The translations under genes were made by a program, and so were the position numbers. Below the pieces are notes generated by a model, which ran no database searches, was not told where the DNA came from, and worked only from the letters and a program-made list of their open reading frames with translations. Positions 26,969-35,397 of a DNA stretch of 64,000 bases are shown in pieces (the stretch's first letter is position 1; the number at the start of each line of letters is the position of its first letter). This DNA comes from Gemmatimonadota bacterium (GTDB lineage: Bacteria; Gemmatimonadota; Gemmatimonadetes; Gemmatimonadales; GWC2-71-9), in contig JAZKBR010000002.1 in assembly GCA_040388535.1 (NCBI GenBank), positions 124,001 to 188,000 on the forward strand. Reading direction: 5' to 3'.

Positions 26969-27727
26969 GTGTTGCTCCCCTCGCTGCTGGCGCTTTCGCT
27001 CCTTGCTGGAGTTGGCCCGGGCGGCCCGCCGATCAAGTACAAGTTCACGTCGAAGAACGTGACCTCAGCCGATCTCTCCGCGATGGGTCAGGGCAAGCAG
27101 GATATCGCGATGAGCGTCACCGCATTCTTCGCCGTCACGATGACCGACACCACTGGCGGCCAGATCGCGCACGTGCTGATCGATTCGCTCCAGCTCGACG
27201 CTGGCCAGATGGGAGCGATGCTGCCGGACTCGATGCTGCAGACCAAGGCCGGGACGTTTTTCCATCTCTACATCGTGGACGGTCGCATCAAGGGCGGGAT
27301 GACTCCATCGCAGATGAGCATGGGCGCGGCGCAGGCCATCCCTGGAGTGCAGATGCTCTTCTCCGGCATCAAGGCGGACCGGGCCGTTGGTTCGTCGTGG
27401 GTGGATACGCTTGTCGTCGACAGCACGGCGTCGGTGGCCGGAACCGACATGCACATCGCCAACAAGACCCTGACCACATGGACGGTGACCGCGCGCGACG
27501 GTGACAACGTCGTCCTCGACGCCACCACCACGGGCACCACGACGATGAACCTGATGGGCAATGACGTGCAGGCCACCACCAGCGGCAAGCAGCATCTGGT
27601 CGCTACCAGGCAGGGACCGCCGCGGGAAGGCACCAGTGAGACCAAGGCCGAGATGGCGATGGCGATGGGCGGCACCAGCATTCCGATGACCACCACGGTC
27701 TCGGCGACCTTGACCAGGCTGCCGTAG
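26969..27727 (+). CDS. Secreted beta-rich protein of unknown function
   Basis: This 252-residue protein starts at a GTG (26969), with a signal peptide MLLPSLLALSLLAGVGPGGP. The mature chain alternates short strands and is rich in Met, Thr and Asp (for example DSLQLDAGQMGAMLPDSMLQ), with no cysteine. The pattern is that of a periplasmic beta-sandwich protein. No family is recognised. It is divergent from the secreted protein at 25976 and is followed by a strong hairpin. Confidence 0.7.
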   Translation: MLLPSLLALSLLAGVGPGGPPIKYKFTSKNVTSADLSAMGQGKQDIAMSVTAFFAVTMTDTTGGQIAHVLIDSLQLDAGQMGAMLPDSMLQTKAGTFFHLYIVDGRIKGGMTPSQMSMGAAQAIPGVQMLFSGIKADRAVGSSWVDTLVVDSTASVAGTDMHIANKTLTTWTVTARDGDNVVLDATTTGTTTMNLMGNDVQATTSGKQHLVATRQGPPREGTSETKAEMAMAMGGTSIPMTTTVSATLTRLP

Positions 27728-27775
27728 CGCCGCGCGTCACGCAGTACCTGGGCGCGCGCAATTGCGCCGTGTCAG

Positions 27776-27807
27776 ACGCCGGCATCCCGCGAGGATGCCG
27801 GCGTGTT
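27776..27807 (+). terminator. Intrinsic terminator that runs into the methylase start
   Basis: A 12-bp perfect stem ACGCCGGCATCC/GGATGCCGGCGT (27776-27787 with 27793-27804), loop CGCGA, is followed by GTT. It should end the transcript of the upstream secreted-protein gene. The GTG start of the methylase (27803) overlaps the 3' arm of the stem, so the hairpin may also affect its translation. Confidence 0.65.
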
Positions 27808-30745
27808 CACTTCCACCTCGCTATCGACAGCGCAACTGCACGCGGCCCTGATCCACCAGCTCGGTGGTGCGGCGTGCCTTGTACCGGTGCCGGCATCACA
27901 GCGCGGCGCGCACCTCGAAGTCGGAGAGCTCGCTCAGCTCCCGGTGTGGAGCACTGCCGCCACCGCCGCCACCGCGCGCGCACTCGGCCGGCTGCTTACC
28001 CGGGGTGGGCATCTGGGCCTCCTGCTCGCGCGCGATCCCGCGAGCGGCGATCACAGCATCGGCGTCACCATCGCGCCCTTCCGCCTGGTGGCGCTGGGGC
28101 CGGAGCCACTGACGGCGCTTCCCCTCCGTCGAGTTGCGCTCGGGATGCACCACGCGCGCGCCACCTCACTCGAGCAGGCGATCGCCTTTGCCGAGGCCCT
28201 CGACGTCGACGCAGCCGGTCGGCGTACCTTTTCATTGCTGCGCGGATTGCTCGATCGGGCCACGGCGCTTCTCCCCGGCCGAGTGCCTCGCGAAGAGCGC
28301 CACGCCTGGACCCTGGTGCAACTCACGCGGCTCCTCTTCCTCCGTTTCGTGGAATCGGAAGGGTGGCTCGACGGCAATCCCCGTTTCCTCGCCGACGCCA
28401 TTGATCAGTGCCTCGGCACGCGTCGTGACCCGACTCGTCACCTGCTGCATCCGCTCTTCTTCGGGACGCTGAATCGGCCCCACGCACTTCGCTCACGCTT
28501 TGCACAGCGATTCGGCGCAGTCCCCTTTCTCAACGGTGGCCTCTTCGAACCGCATCCCATCGAGCGGGCGCGCCCGATGCGCCTCCCCACAGAATTCTGG
28601 CGCGACACGTTCGCTGCGCTGGTGGATCGGGTTGAGGTCTCGCTCGATGCCGAAGCGAGCGATGGCCGAGTGACGCCAGAACTTCTCGGGCGAGTCTTCG
28701 AAGGGGTCATGGATGTCGACGAGCGAAAACAGGAAGGGGCATTCTTCACTCCGCCCCGCCTCGTCGATGGCATCGTTCGCGAGGCCCTGGGCTGTCACCT
28801 CGCATACCGCCTGCATCGCTCGGAAGCCGCGGTGCTGCGATCGCTTCACGACCCCGACACCGAACTCTCCCGCGCGCTGCTCGACGTCACGATTCTCGAT
28901 CCTGCCGTCGGCTCTGGCGCCTTCCTGGTGGGCGCGCTCGGCCTGCTTCACGGGCCGGGACCACGACATCCAGCACGGGTGCGACATCTCGTCACGCGGC
29001 GACTCTTTGGCGTCGATCGTCACCCCGACGCGGTGCGGCTCACGGAACTCCGGCTCTGGCTCGAAGTGCTCCGCGCGATGCGTGGTCGCCCGGCCCATCG
29101 CGTGCCACCGCTCCCCAATCTTGATGCGGCCGTGCGAGCGGGTGACGCGCTGCTCGATCCGCTCGCAGGGCATCCGCTGGCGCCGGGGAGTATCGCAGCG
29201 CTCGCCCGGCGACAGCGCGCCCTCGCCGCTGCGAGTGGCTCGACCAAGCGCAGCGTCCTCGCCGACCTCCGGCGCCTGGAATCCCGCGGCATCGTGGACG
29301 CCCTGATGCATCGTGAAGCGGCACTCGAGCGACGAATCACCGACCTCCTCTCTTCCGGCCGGCGCACCGATCTCTTTGGCGAGCGCGCCCGGCTGCCGCA
29401 GAGTGACGGTCGCGCCATCGCTGTGCTGCGGCAGGAGCGTGCCGAAGTGCGTCGCGAACGGCGCCGGACGGGCCGGGCACAGAGCGCCGCGCCGTTCGCA
29501 ATCGCTGCGGCATTCGGCCCCGTGCTGGCACGTCGCGGCGGCTTCGATCTGGTCGTGGGCAATCCACCCTGGGTGCGAGCCGAGCGGCTCCCCGAGCCGA
29601 TGCGCCGCGCGCTCGCCGTTCGATACCGCTGGTGGCGATCCACCGGCAGCGGGTGGCGCCACCTTCCCGACCTTTCCGTTGCGTTCCTCGAGCGGAGCTA
29701 CCAGTTGCTGGCGCAACATGGCACAGTGGCCCTCCTGGTCCCCGCCAAACTCGCCACCGCCAGCTACGCGCGGGTCTGCCGCGATGCGCTTGGGACGGTG
29801 GCCACCCTGCATCGCGTCGCCGACCTCGCCAATGATGCCCGCGCCGGCTTCGACGCTACCACCTACCCACTCGCCATTGTCGCCTCTCGGCGCGGTCCAC
29901 ACGCGAGGCATCAGGTGCATCTCGGCCTCACCCTCGACGCACCAGCCACACCGCAAGCGGAGTGGTCCCGGGCCGATGCCTGGCTCCTGGCATCGCCAGC
30001 CGTCCAGAGCCTCGCCCATCGCATGCTCGACGAGCACCCGGCGCTAAGTGATGTCGTCGCGCTGCAACTCGGGGTGAAGACTGGGGCGAACGATGCCTTT
30101 CTTGACCCGCCTGATGCGCTTGCGGCGTGGTCACTGCTGGCGCTTCGCGGGCGTGATGTGCGCGCTTTCCGCTGTCACCCGAGTGCCCGGATGCTCTGGC
30201 CGGCGGACTCGCACGGAGCACCGTGGCCGACGCTGCCACCGGAACTGCAGGAACACCTCGCTCCTCACCAGGCGATGCTGCGTCGACGGACTGATCTGCA
30301 CGATGACACCTGGTGGCGGCTCTTCCGTACCGGGGCCGCGACTGCCGCGCATCGGGTGGCGTGGGGCGATCTCGCCCGGCGACTCGAGGCCACCGTCGTC
30401 ACCGACCCGCGCGTCATTCCGATCAACAGCTGCTATGTGGCGGCACTCCCCACGGCGAGCGCCGCCGAATCCCTCACTGCCTGGCTCAATTGCAGCTGGA
30501 TCCGCGCCCTCGCGCGATTGCGCGCCGAGCCTGCAGCCGGAGGTGCCGCGCGATTTGGTGCGCGCGCGGTTGGCCGGGTACCACTGCCTCGCGCCGTTCT
30601 CGGACATCCGGTGCTCGCCGCACTGACCCACTCGGCGGCGACTCACGATGTGGCCGAGGCACTCGATGACTGCACTGCTGACCTCCTCGGACTCGACCGG
30701 AATGACCGCGCCCTCCTCGCGCCGCTGGCCGCGCATCGTCGCTGA
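27803..30745 (+). CDS. Large Eco57I/PglX-type N6-adenine DNA methyltransferase
   Basis: This is a 980-residue class I N6-adenine methylase. SAM motif I is DPAVGSGAF (from 366) and catalytic motif IV is NPPW (587-590), in the context GGFDLVVGNPPWVRAERLP. GRVFEGVMDVDERKQEGAFFTPP before motif I is the usual lead-in for Eco57I/PglX enzymes. A charged helical insert (about 470-570) separates the two motifs. The C-terminal 350 residues resemble a target-recognition region (ALSDVVALQLGVKTGANDAFL, RVIPINSCYVAALP). I see no PD-(D/E)XK, HNH or PLD nuclease in it. The start is a GTG, and later starts would cut the N-terminal domain. A helicase gene follows at once, so it probably belongs to a defence or modification module. 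Confidence 0.88.
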   Translation: MFTSTSLSTAQLHAALIHQLGGAACLVPVPASQRGAHLEVGELAQLPVWSTAATAATARALGRLLTRGGHLGLLLARDPASGDHSIGVTIAPFRLVALGPEPLTALPLRRVALGMHHARATSLEQAIAFAEALDVDAAGRRTFSLLRGLLDRATALLPGRVPREERHAWTLVQLTRLLFLRFVESEGWLDGNPRFLADAIDQCLGTRRDPTRHLLHPLFFGTLNRPHALRSRFAQRFGAVPFLNGGLFEPHPIERARPMRLPTEFWRDTFAALVDRVEVSLDAEASDGRVTPELLGRVFEGVMDVDERKQEGAFFTPPRLVDGIVREALGCHLAYRLHRSEAAVLRSLHDPDTELSRALLDVTILDPAVGSGAFLVGALGLLHGPGPRHPARVRHLVTRRLFGVDRHPDAVRLTELRLWLEVLRAMRGRPAHRVPPLPNLDAAVRAGDALLDPLAGHPLAPGSIAALARRQRALAAASGSTKRSVLADLRRLESRGIVDALMHREAALERRITDLLSSGRRTDLFGERARLPQSDGRAIAVLRQERAEVRRERRRTGRAQSAAPFAIAAAFGPVLARRGGFDLVVGNPPWVRAERLPEPMRRALAVRYRWWRSTGSGWRHLPDLSVAFLERSYQLLAQHGTVALLVPAKLATASYARVCRDALGTVATLHRVADLANDARAGFDATTYPLAIVASRRGPHARHQVHLGLTLDAPATPQAEWSRADAWLLASPAVQSLAHRMLDEHPALSDVVALQLGVKTGANDAFLDPPDALAAWSLLALRGRDVRAFRCHPSARMLWPADSHGAPWPTLPPELQEHLAPHQAMLRRRTDLHDDTWWRLFRTGAATAAHRVAWGDLARRLEATVVTDPRVIPINSCYVAALPTASAAESLTAWLNCSWIRALARLRAEPAAGGAARFGARAVGRVPLPRAVLGHPVLAALTHSAATHDVAEALDDCTADLLGLDRNDRALLAPLAAHRR

Positions 30746-32897
30746 GTCGCTGGCCGGTGTGAGCGACCCCCTCCGCACCGTGGGTCGCCGGCCAGAGAGC
30801 GCAACGCTCGCGGCGGTGCAGGCCGCAGCAGTCGCGGCGTTTGCAGTGGGGCGCGCTATCGAGCGACCGCCAGCGTTTCTTCAGCTGCATCAGGTCGACG
30901 CCTGGCGCCGGGCACACTTTGCCATGGCCCGGTTTGGTGGCGCCCTGCTCGCAGAGCCGGTCGGCAGCGGCAAGAGCTGGATTGCACTTGGTCTTGCGCA
31001 CTCCGAGCACCGACCAGCACTCGTGATCGCACCTGCCGTGTTGCTCGAACAATGGCACCAGACGTCAGCGGCAGCCGGAGTGCCCATCCAGACCTGGTCG
31101 CACGAACGGCTCAGTCGTGGTTCCCTGCCACCGGGGCAGCATTCACTTGTCGTCGTCGATGAGGCACATCGTTTCCGCGATCCGGCGATTCGCCGCGTTG
31201 CGACGCTCGCGCCGTGGCTCCTCGGCAGGCGGACGCTGCTGCTCACCGCAACACCAATCGTCAACCAGCTGCGGGATCTCGTCACGCTGCTTCGTCTCAT
31301 CGTACCCGAGGATGCCCTCCTGCTCGATGGCATTCCGAGTCTCCCTGCCATCGCACAGCTCGAGATACCACCGGTCGCGTTGCGCCGACTGGTCATCCGC
31401 AGCGCGGCCACACCACGCTACGCCGATCGCCAGCTCCACCGGATCGGCACCAGTCCACAGGAAGCGGCACGGATCGAGCGAGCGATTGCCGGGATAGACT
31501 CGCTGGTGTTGAGCCGCACCCCGGCTTTTCGTCGCCTGCTTCGGAGCGTGCTCCTCGATGCCGCCGCATCGAGCGATGCCGCACTGCACCGCGCTTGCGC
31601 GCGCTATCGCGCACTCCTGCTGCACGGCCGCGATGCCGGTGGAGTCTCGCGGGCGAGCATTCGTCAATTCGCTGGCGAGGCCCTCGAGCAGCTGGTGTTC
31701 TGGGATCTGCTCGGCACCGACCACGATGGCGAACTCGCCCTCGAGGATATCGACCGAGTCGACACCATTCGCGCAGCTCCCCCCGACGACTCCGCCTGGA
31801 TTGAAGAACTCGTGTCTGCGATACCGCCACTTCATTCTGGGGACGGGGTCCGAGGCCAAGCCGACGCCGGTGTGACCGTCTGCTTCACCCGTCATCGAGC
31901 CACGGCCCAGGCGCTACGCGAATCCCTTGGGGATGCGGTCGGCTGGGTCACGGGAAGTGACGCGGGCATCGGTCCGCATCGCCTCACGCGCGCGGTCTTG
32001 CTGGAAGCGTTTGGAACGCGCCGGCACCTTTGGCGGGCCCGGCGGGAGCCACCCCGGCTGCTCATCGCGACCGATGTCGCCGCGGAGGGGCTCGACCTGC
32101 AATCCGCCGGATGCCTCGTTCACGTGGACCTGCCGTGGACGGCGATGCGCGTGGAGCAGCGTGAGGGGCGTCTGCTCCGGATCGGGCAGCAGCACCAGCA
32201 GGTACGAGTGGTCGTCAGGGTTCCGCCTCCTGCCATGGAAGCGGCACTTGCGAGCCGCGCACGCATTCGACGCAAGCGCTCGCTCAGCGAGCGCTGGTTG
32301 GCAGCCCTCGGTCGCTCCGCGGCAACAGTGACAGCGCTTCCCGCCGTGCCCCTCGTGGCAACAGTTGCAGACGGCTCCCCCGATGCCGCGCTACTTGTCG
32401 TGGCCACAAGTCGCGGGACACACACCGGCGCGCGAATACTGGTTCGCATTGGCGATGAATCGTGGTGCGCTGACCCCGCTGCTGCCGCCGCCCTGTGGCA
32501 ACGTGCACACGCGGGCATAGGTGGGACCCTCGCAGCCATTCCTGATGATCTCGCGTTCGACTTCGCCACAGCCCTGCGCGAAGTCGTGGGTGCGCTCGCG
32601 CCCGCCCCGGGAAGCACTCCCTCCCTCACCGGCAGGATCCAGCGACTCGCGCGCACCGCGGCCGCGCGTCGCGACGCCGCGGCGCTGGCGGCGCTCGATC
32701 GGTTGCTCCGCTTCGCGATCGCTCCGCCAACGCTCGGCGGTCGAATCCTGATCGACACGCTTGCGGCGGCCCCTGATCGCGACTTGCTCCGGACCCCGGT
32801 TCCCGACCTGCCGCGGCAATCGGCCGTCGCGGCTCGCGTCGTCGCGGCGCTCCTCTTCCGTTCTTCGGCTGCGCCGCTACGTTGCCCGGATGCCTGA
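30702..32897 (+). CDS. SNF2/RapA-like superfamily 2 helicase partner of the methylase
   Basis: This SF2 ATPase has about 731 residues if it starts at the ATG at 30702, 44 bp inside the methylase gene. A GTG at 30759, 13 bp after the methylase stop, is an equally good alternative. Numbered from 30702, Walker A is GSGKS (88-92) and DEAH is 153-156. LLLTATP is motif III, and TDVAAEGLDLQSAG with QREGRLLRIGQQH are motifs V and VI. This spacing and the RIGQ ending are typical of SNF2/RapA translocases. A C-terminal region of about 240 residues, Ala/Arg-rich, has no recognised domain and no nuclease motif. The nearest functional analogy is DrmD of class 1 DISARM, which is encoded with an adenine methylase. 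Confidence 0.87.
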   Translation: MTAPSSRRWPRIVAESLAGVSDPLRTVGRRPESATLAAVQAAAVAAFAVGRAIERPPAFLQLHQVDAWRRAHFAMARFGGALLAEPVGSGKSWIALGLAHSEHRPALVIAPAVLLEQWHQTSAAAGVPIQTWSHERLSRGSLPPGQHSLVVVDEAHRFRDPAIRRVATLAPWLLGRRTLLLTATPIVNQLRDLVTLLRLIVPEDALLLDGIPSLPAIAQLEIPPVALRRLVIRSAATPRYADRQLHRIGTSPQEAARIERAIAGIDSLVLSRTPAFRRLLRSVLLDAAASSDAALHRACARYRALLLHGRDAGGVSRASIRQFAGEALEQLVFWDLLGTDHDGELALEDIDRVDTIRAAPPDDSAWIEELVSAIPPLHSGDGVRGQADAGVTVCFTRHRATAQALRESLGDAVGWVTGSDAGIGPHRLTRAVLLEAFGTRRHLWRARREPPRLLIATDVAAEGLDLQSAGCLVHVDLPWTAMRVEQREGRLLRIGQQHQQVRVVVRVPPPAMEAALASRARIRRKRSLSERWLAALGRSAATVTALPAVPLVATVADGSPDAALLVVATSRGTHTGARILVRIGDESWCADPAAAAALWQRAHAGIGGTLAAIPDDLAFDFATALREVVGALAPAPGSTPSLTGRIQRLARTAAARRDAAALAALDRLLRFAIAPPTLGGRILIDTLAAAPDRDLLRTPVPDLPRQSAVAARVVAALLFRSSAAPLRCPDA

Positions 32898-33537
32898 CAT
32901 CCAGACCGTACTCTTCGACCTCGACGGAACCCTCCTCGATTCGGTCGACCTGATCGTCGACAGCTATCACCATACGCTGGCGGCCCACTCGCTGACACCG
33001 ATGACGCGAGACGAAATTCTCGCCGGCCTGGGCACCACGCTCTACGCCGTCTTCGGGCGAATGACCGATGATCCGGCGACCATCGCAGCGTGGGTCGCGA
33101 CCTATCGCGAATACAATCTCGCCCACCACGACGCGCGCGCCCGGGCCTATCCCGGGGCGGTCGAGATGGTCCGTCGCATTGCGGCCGCGGGACACCGGCT
33201 CGGCCTGGTCACCAGCAAGAACCGCGGTGGCGCCGAACGCGGGCTCCGGCTGATGGGACTCGAGGGCGTGATGGAAGTCATCGTGGGCGCCGACGATGTC
33301 GTGAAGCCGAAGCCCGACCCCGAGCCGGTGCTGCTGGCGCTCGAGCGACTCGGCGAGTCGGCAGAGACCACGATCTTCGTGGGCGACTCGCATCACGACA
33401 TCTACTCTGGTCGCGCGGCCGGTGTACTGACGGCCGGAGTCACCTGGGGGCCGTTCGACCGCGCCCACCTCGAGTTCGCTGCACCCGACTATTACTGCGA
33501 CACCCCCGACGAACTACTGAGGTTGATTCGCGCCTAG
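32890..33537 (+). CDS. HAD-family phosphatase (phosphoglycolate phosphatase/PpaX-like)
   Basis: This 215-residue haloacid-dehalogenase phosphatase has the DxDxT motif FDLDGT (Asp10 and Asp12), a motif II serine/threonine in LVTSKNR, Lys in VVKPKPDPEP and acidic motif IV GDSHHD. The helical cap insertion (about 15-85) places it in subfamily IA. It probably dephosphorylates phosphoglycolate or pyrophosphate. It overlaps the helicase 3' end by 8 bp. A TACGTT box 6 bp before the ATG could give it an independent leaderless promoter, so membership in the methylase-helicase module is doubtful. Confidence 0.88.
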   Translation: MPDIQTVLFDLDGTLLDSVDLIVDSYHHTLAAHSLTPMTRDEILAGLGTTLYAVFGRMTDDPATIAAWVATYREYNLAHHDARARAYPGAVEMVRRIAAAGHRLGLVTSKNRGGAERGLRLMGLEGVMEVIVGADDVVKPKPDPEPVLLALERLGESAETTIFVGDSHHDIYSGRAAGVLTAGVTWGPFDRAHLEFAAPDYYCDTPDELLRLIRA

Positions 33538-33597
33538 CAGGGGGAGCCGATCCCCGCTATCGTCCGGATTCCACTCGCTCTCCCCGAGGAGAAATCC

Positions 33598-35316
33598 GTG
33601 AGTCGCCGCTACCTGATCCTGCCCGCCCTCGCGTTCATTGCCGCCTGCGCCAAACCCGCGCCACCCGACCGCAACGCCGACTGGGATGCCTTTCGCGACA
33701 AGTTCATCGAGGGCCACCTCGCCGCGAATCCGACCTTCGCAGTGTATCAGGGCCGCCACGAATTCGACGGCAAGTTCCCCGACTGGAGCGAGGCCGGCAT
33801 CACGGCAGAAATCGCCCGGCTCAGGACAGCGCGTGACACCGCACAAGCCTTCCCGACCGAGGCACTCGACTCGGTGCGTCGCTTCGAGCGCGACTACCTC
33901 GTCGCCGTTGTCGATCAGTCGCTTTTCTGGACCGAGGCTGCCGACGCGCCGCACAAGAATCCCGACTTCTACATCGGCTTCTTCATGCTCGGACCCGGCG
34001 TATCCCCCGACGTCTACCTGACTCGCCCATACGCACCGCTTCCCGACCGGATGCGGGCCTACATTGCCTGGGCCAAGGGCCTTCCGGCCGCGCTGGCGCA
34101 GGTCAAGAGCAACCTCCGCCCGCCCCTCGCACGACCGCTGATCGACATCGGCCGCACGCGCTACGGCGGACTCGCGGCCTACCTCAAGAACGACGTGCCG
34201 GGCGTGTTCACCTCCGTGACCGATACAGCGCTCCAGGGCGAGTTCCGCACAGCCAACGCCGCCGCTGCGGCGGCGTTCACTGACCTCGACAGCTGGCTTG
34301 AAGCGCAGCGGGCGACCCAGACCGAGACCTTTGCGCTCGGGCCGAAGCTCTTCGCCGAGTTGTTGCACGCCACCGAGCGCGTCGATGTGCCGCTCGACCG
34401 ACTGGTGCAGGTCGGCCGAGAGGATATGGCGCGCAATGTTGCCGCACTCAAGGAAGCATGTGCTGCATTCGCCCCCGGGAAGAGCGTCCCCGAGTGTATG
34501 GCGAAGATGAATGCCCACAAACCCAAGCTCGGCGCTGTGGCAGAGGCCACCTCCCAGCTCGACACCTTGCAGGCGTTTCTTCGGGCCAAGGACCTCGTCA
34601 CGATTCCCGGTAGCGAGATCGCGCAGGTGCACGAGTCACCCCCATACCAGCGCGCGAACTCCGCCTACATCGACATTCCCGGGCCGTTCGAGAAGGGACT
34701 GCCGTCGATCTACTACATCGCGCCGGCCGACCCGAAATGGAGCAAGGCCGAGCAGGATTCCTACATCCCCGGCGTGAAGGACCTGCTCTTCACCTCGGTT
34801 CACGAGGTGTGGCCAGGGCACTTTCTCCAGTTTCTCCACGCCAATCGGGCACCGTCTCGCATCGGACGGCTCTTCGTAGGCTATGCCTTTTCGGAAGGAT
34901 GGGCGCACTACAGCGAGGAGATGATGTGGGACGCCGGGCTCGGTGCCGGCGATCCGGAAACACACATTGGCCAGCTCTCCAACGCGCTGCTGCGCAACGC
35001 TCGCTATCTCTCCGCAATCGGCCTGCATAGCGGCACGATGACCGTCGCCGAGAGCGAGAAGCTCTTCCGCGAGGAGGCCTTCCAGGATGCCGGAACCGCG
35101 CGGCAGCAGGCGGCGCGCGGCACCTACGACCCGGCCTACCTCAACTACACCCTCGGCAAGTTGATGATCCGGAAGCTGCGCGAGGACTGGACCGCCACGC
35201 ACGGTGGCAAGAGTTCGTGGAAGGCCTTCCACGATGCCTTCCTCAATTTCGGCGGTCCACCGGTGCCGCTGGTGCGGGCCGCGATGCTCGGCGCGAACGC
35301 CGGCCCGGCGCTCTGA
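33598..35316 (+). CDS. DUF885 family lipoprotein, probable metallopeptidase
   Basis: This 572-residue exported protein starts at a GTG with GAGGAG upstream. The lipobox ALAFIAAC implies membrane anchoring. The C-terminal half carries a zinc-site-like H402-E-V-W-P-G-H408 and a downstream EGWAHYSEEMM (Glu433), the usual DUF885 arrangement. EFDGKFPDWSEAG near the N-terminus is also a family motif. It is likely a periplasmic peptidase; the substrate is unknown. A strong terminator follows. Confidence 0.85.
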   Translation: MSRRYLILPALAFIAACAKPAPPDRNADWDAFRDKFIEGHLAANPTFAVYQGRHEFDGKFPDWSEAGITAEIARLRTARDTAQAFPTEALDSVRRFERDYLVAVVDQSLFWTEAADAPHKNPDFYIGFFMLGPGVSPDVYLTRPYAPLPDRMRAYIAWAKGLPAALAQVKSNLRPPLARPLIDIGRTRYGGLAAYLKNDVPGVFTSVTDTALQGEFRTANAAAAAAFTDLDSWLEAQRATQTETFALGPKLFAELLHATERVDVPLDRLVQVGREDMARNVAALKEACAAFAPGKSVPECMAKMNAHKPKLGAVAEATSQLDTLQAFLRAKDLVTIPGSEIAQVHESPPYQRANSAYIDIPGPFEKGLPSIYYIAPADPKWSKAEQDSYIPGVKDLLFTSVHEVWPGHFLQFLHANRAPSRIGRLFVGYAFSEGWAHYSEEMMWDAGLGAGDPETHIGQLSNALLRNARYLSAIGLHSGTMTVAESEKLFREEAFQDAGTARQQAARGTYDPAYLNYTLGKLMIRKLREDWTATHGGKSSWKAFHDAFLNFGGPPVPLVRAAMLGANAGPAL

Positions 35317-35338
35317 ACTCGTCACGCAGCACGCCGGT

Positions 35339-35377
35339 AAACAAGAGGGGGTCGCCATCGGCGACCCCGTCTTGTTT
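35339..35377. terminator. Bidirectional intrinsic terminator
   Basis: A long stem AAACAAGA.GGGGTCGCC pairs with GGCGACCCC.TCTTGTTT around an ATC loop, with a single G/G mismatch. The A-rich and T-rich flanks make it work in both directions, between the convergent genes ending at 35316 and 35398. Confidence 0.9.
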
Positions 35378-35397
35378 CCATCTGCCGAAGGACGTGA

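Noticed and set aside
27803-28150. Nuclease domain at the methylase N-terminus
   Set aside because: No D...(D/E)xK, HNH or PLD signature was found. The segment looks like the ordinary N-terminal domain of Eco57I-type enzymes.
28493-30037. 514-codon open frame on the minus strand
   Set aside because: It is antisense to the methylase, which has catalytic motifs I and IV in its own frame. The product is low-complexity and without motifs.
32890-33537. HAD phosphatase as third component of the methylase-helicase module
   Set aside because: It overlaps the helicase by only 8 bp and is a typical housekeeping phosphoglycolate-phosphatase-like protein with a possible own promoter. There is no positive evidence for a defence role.
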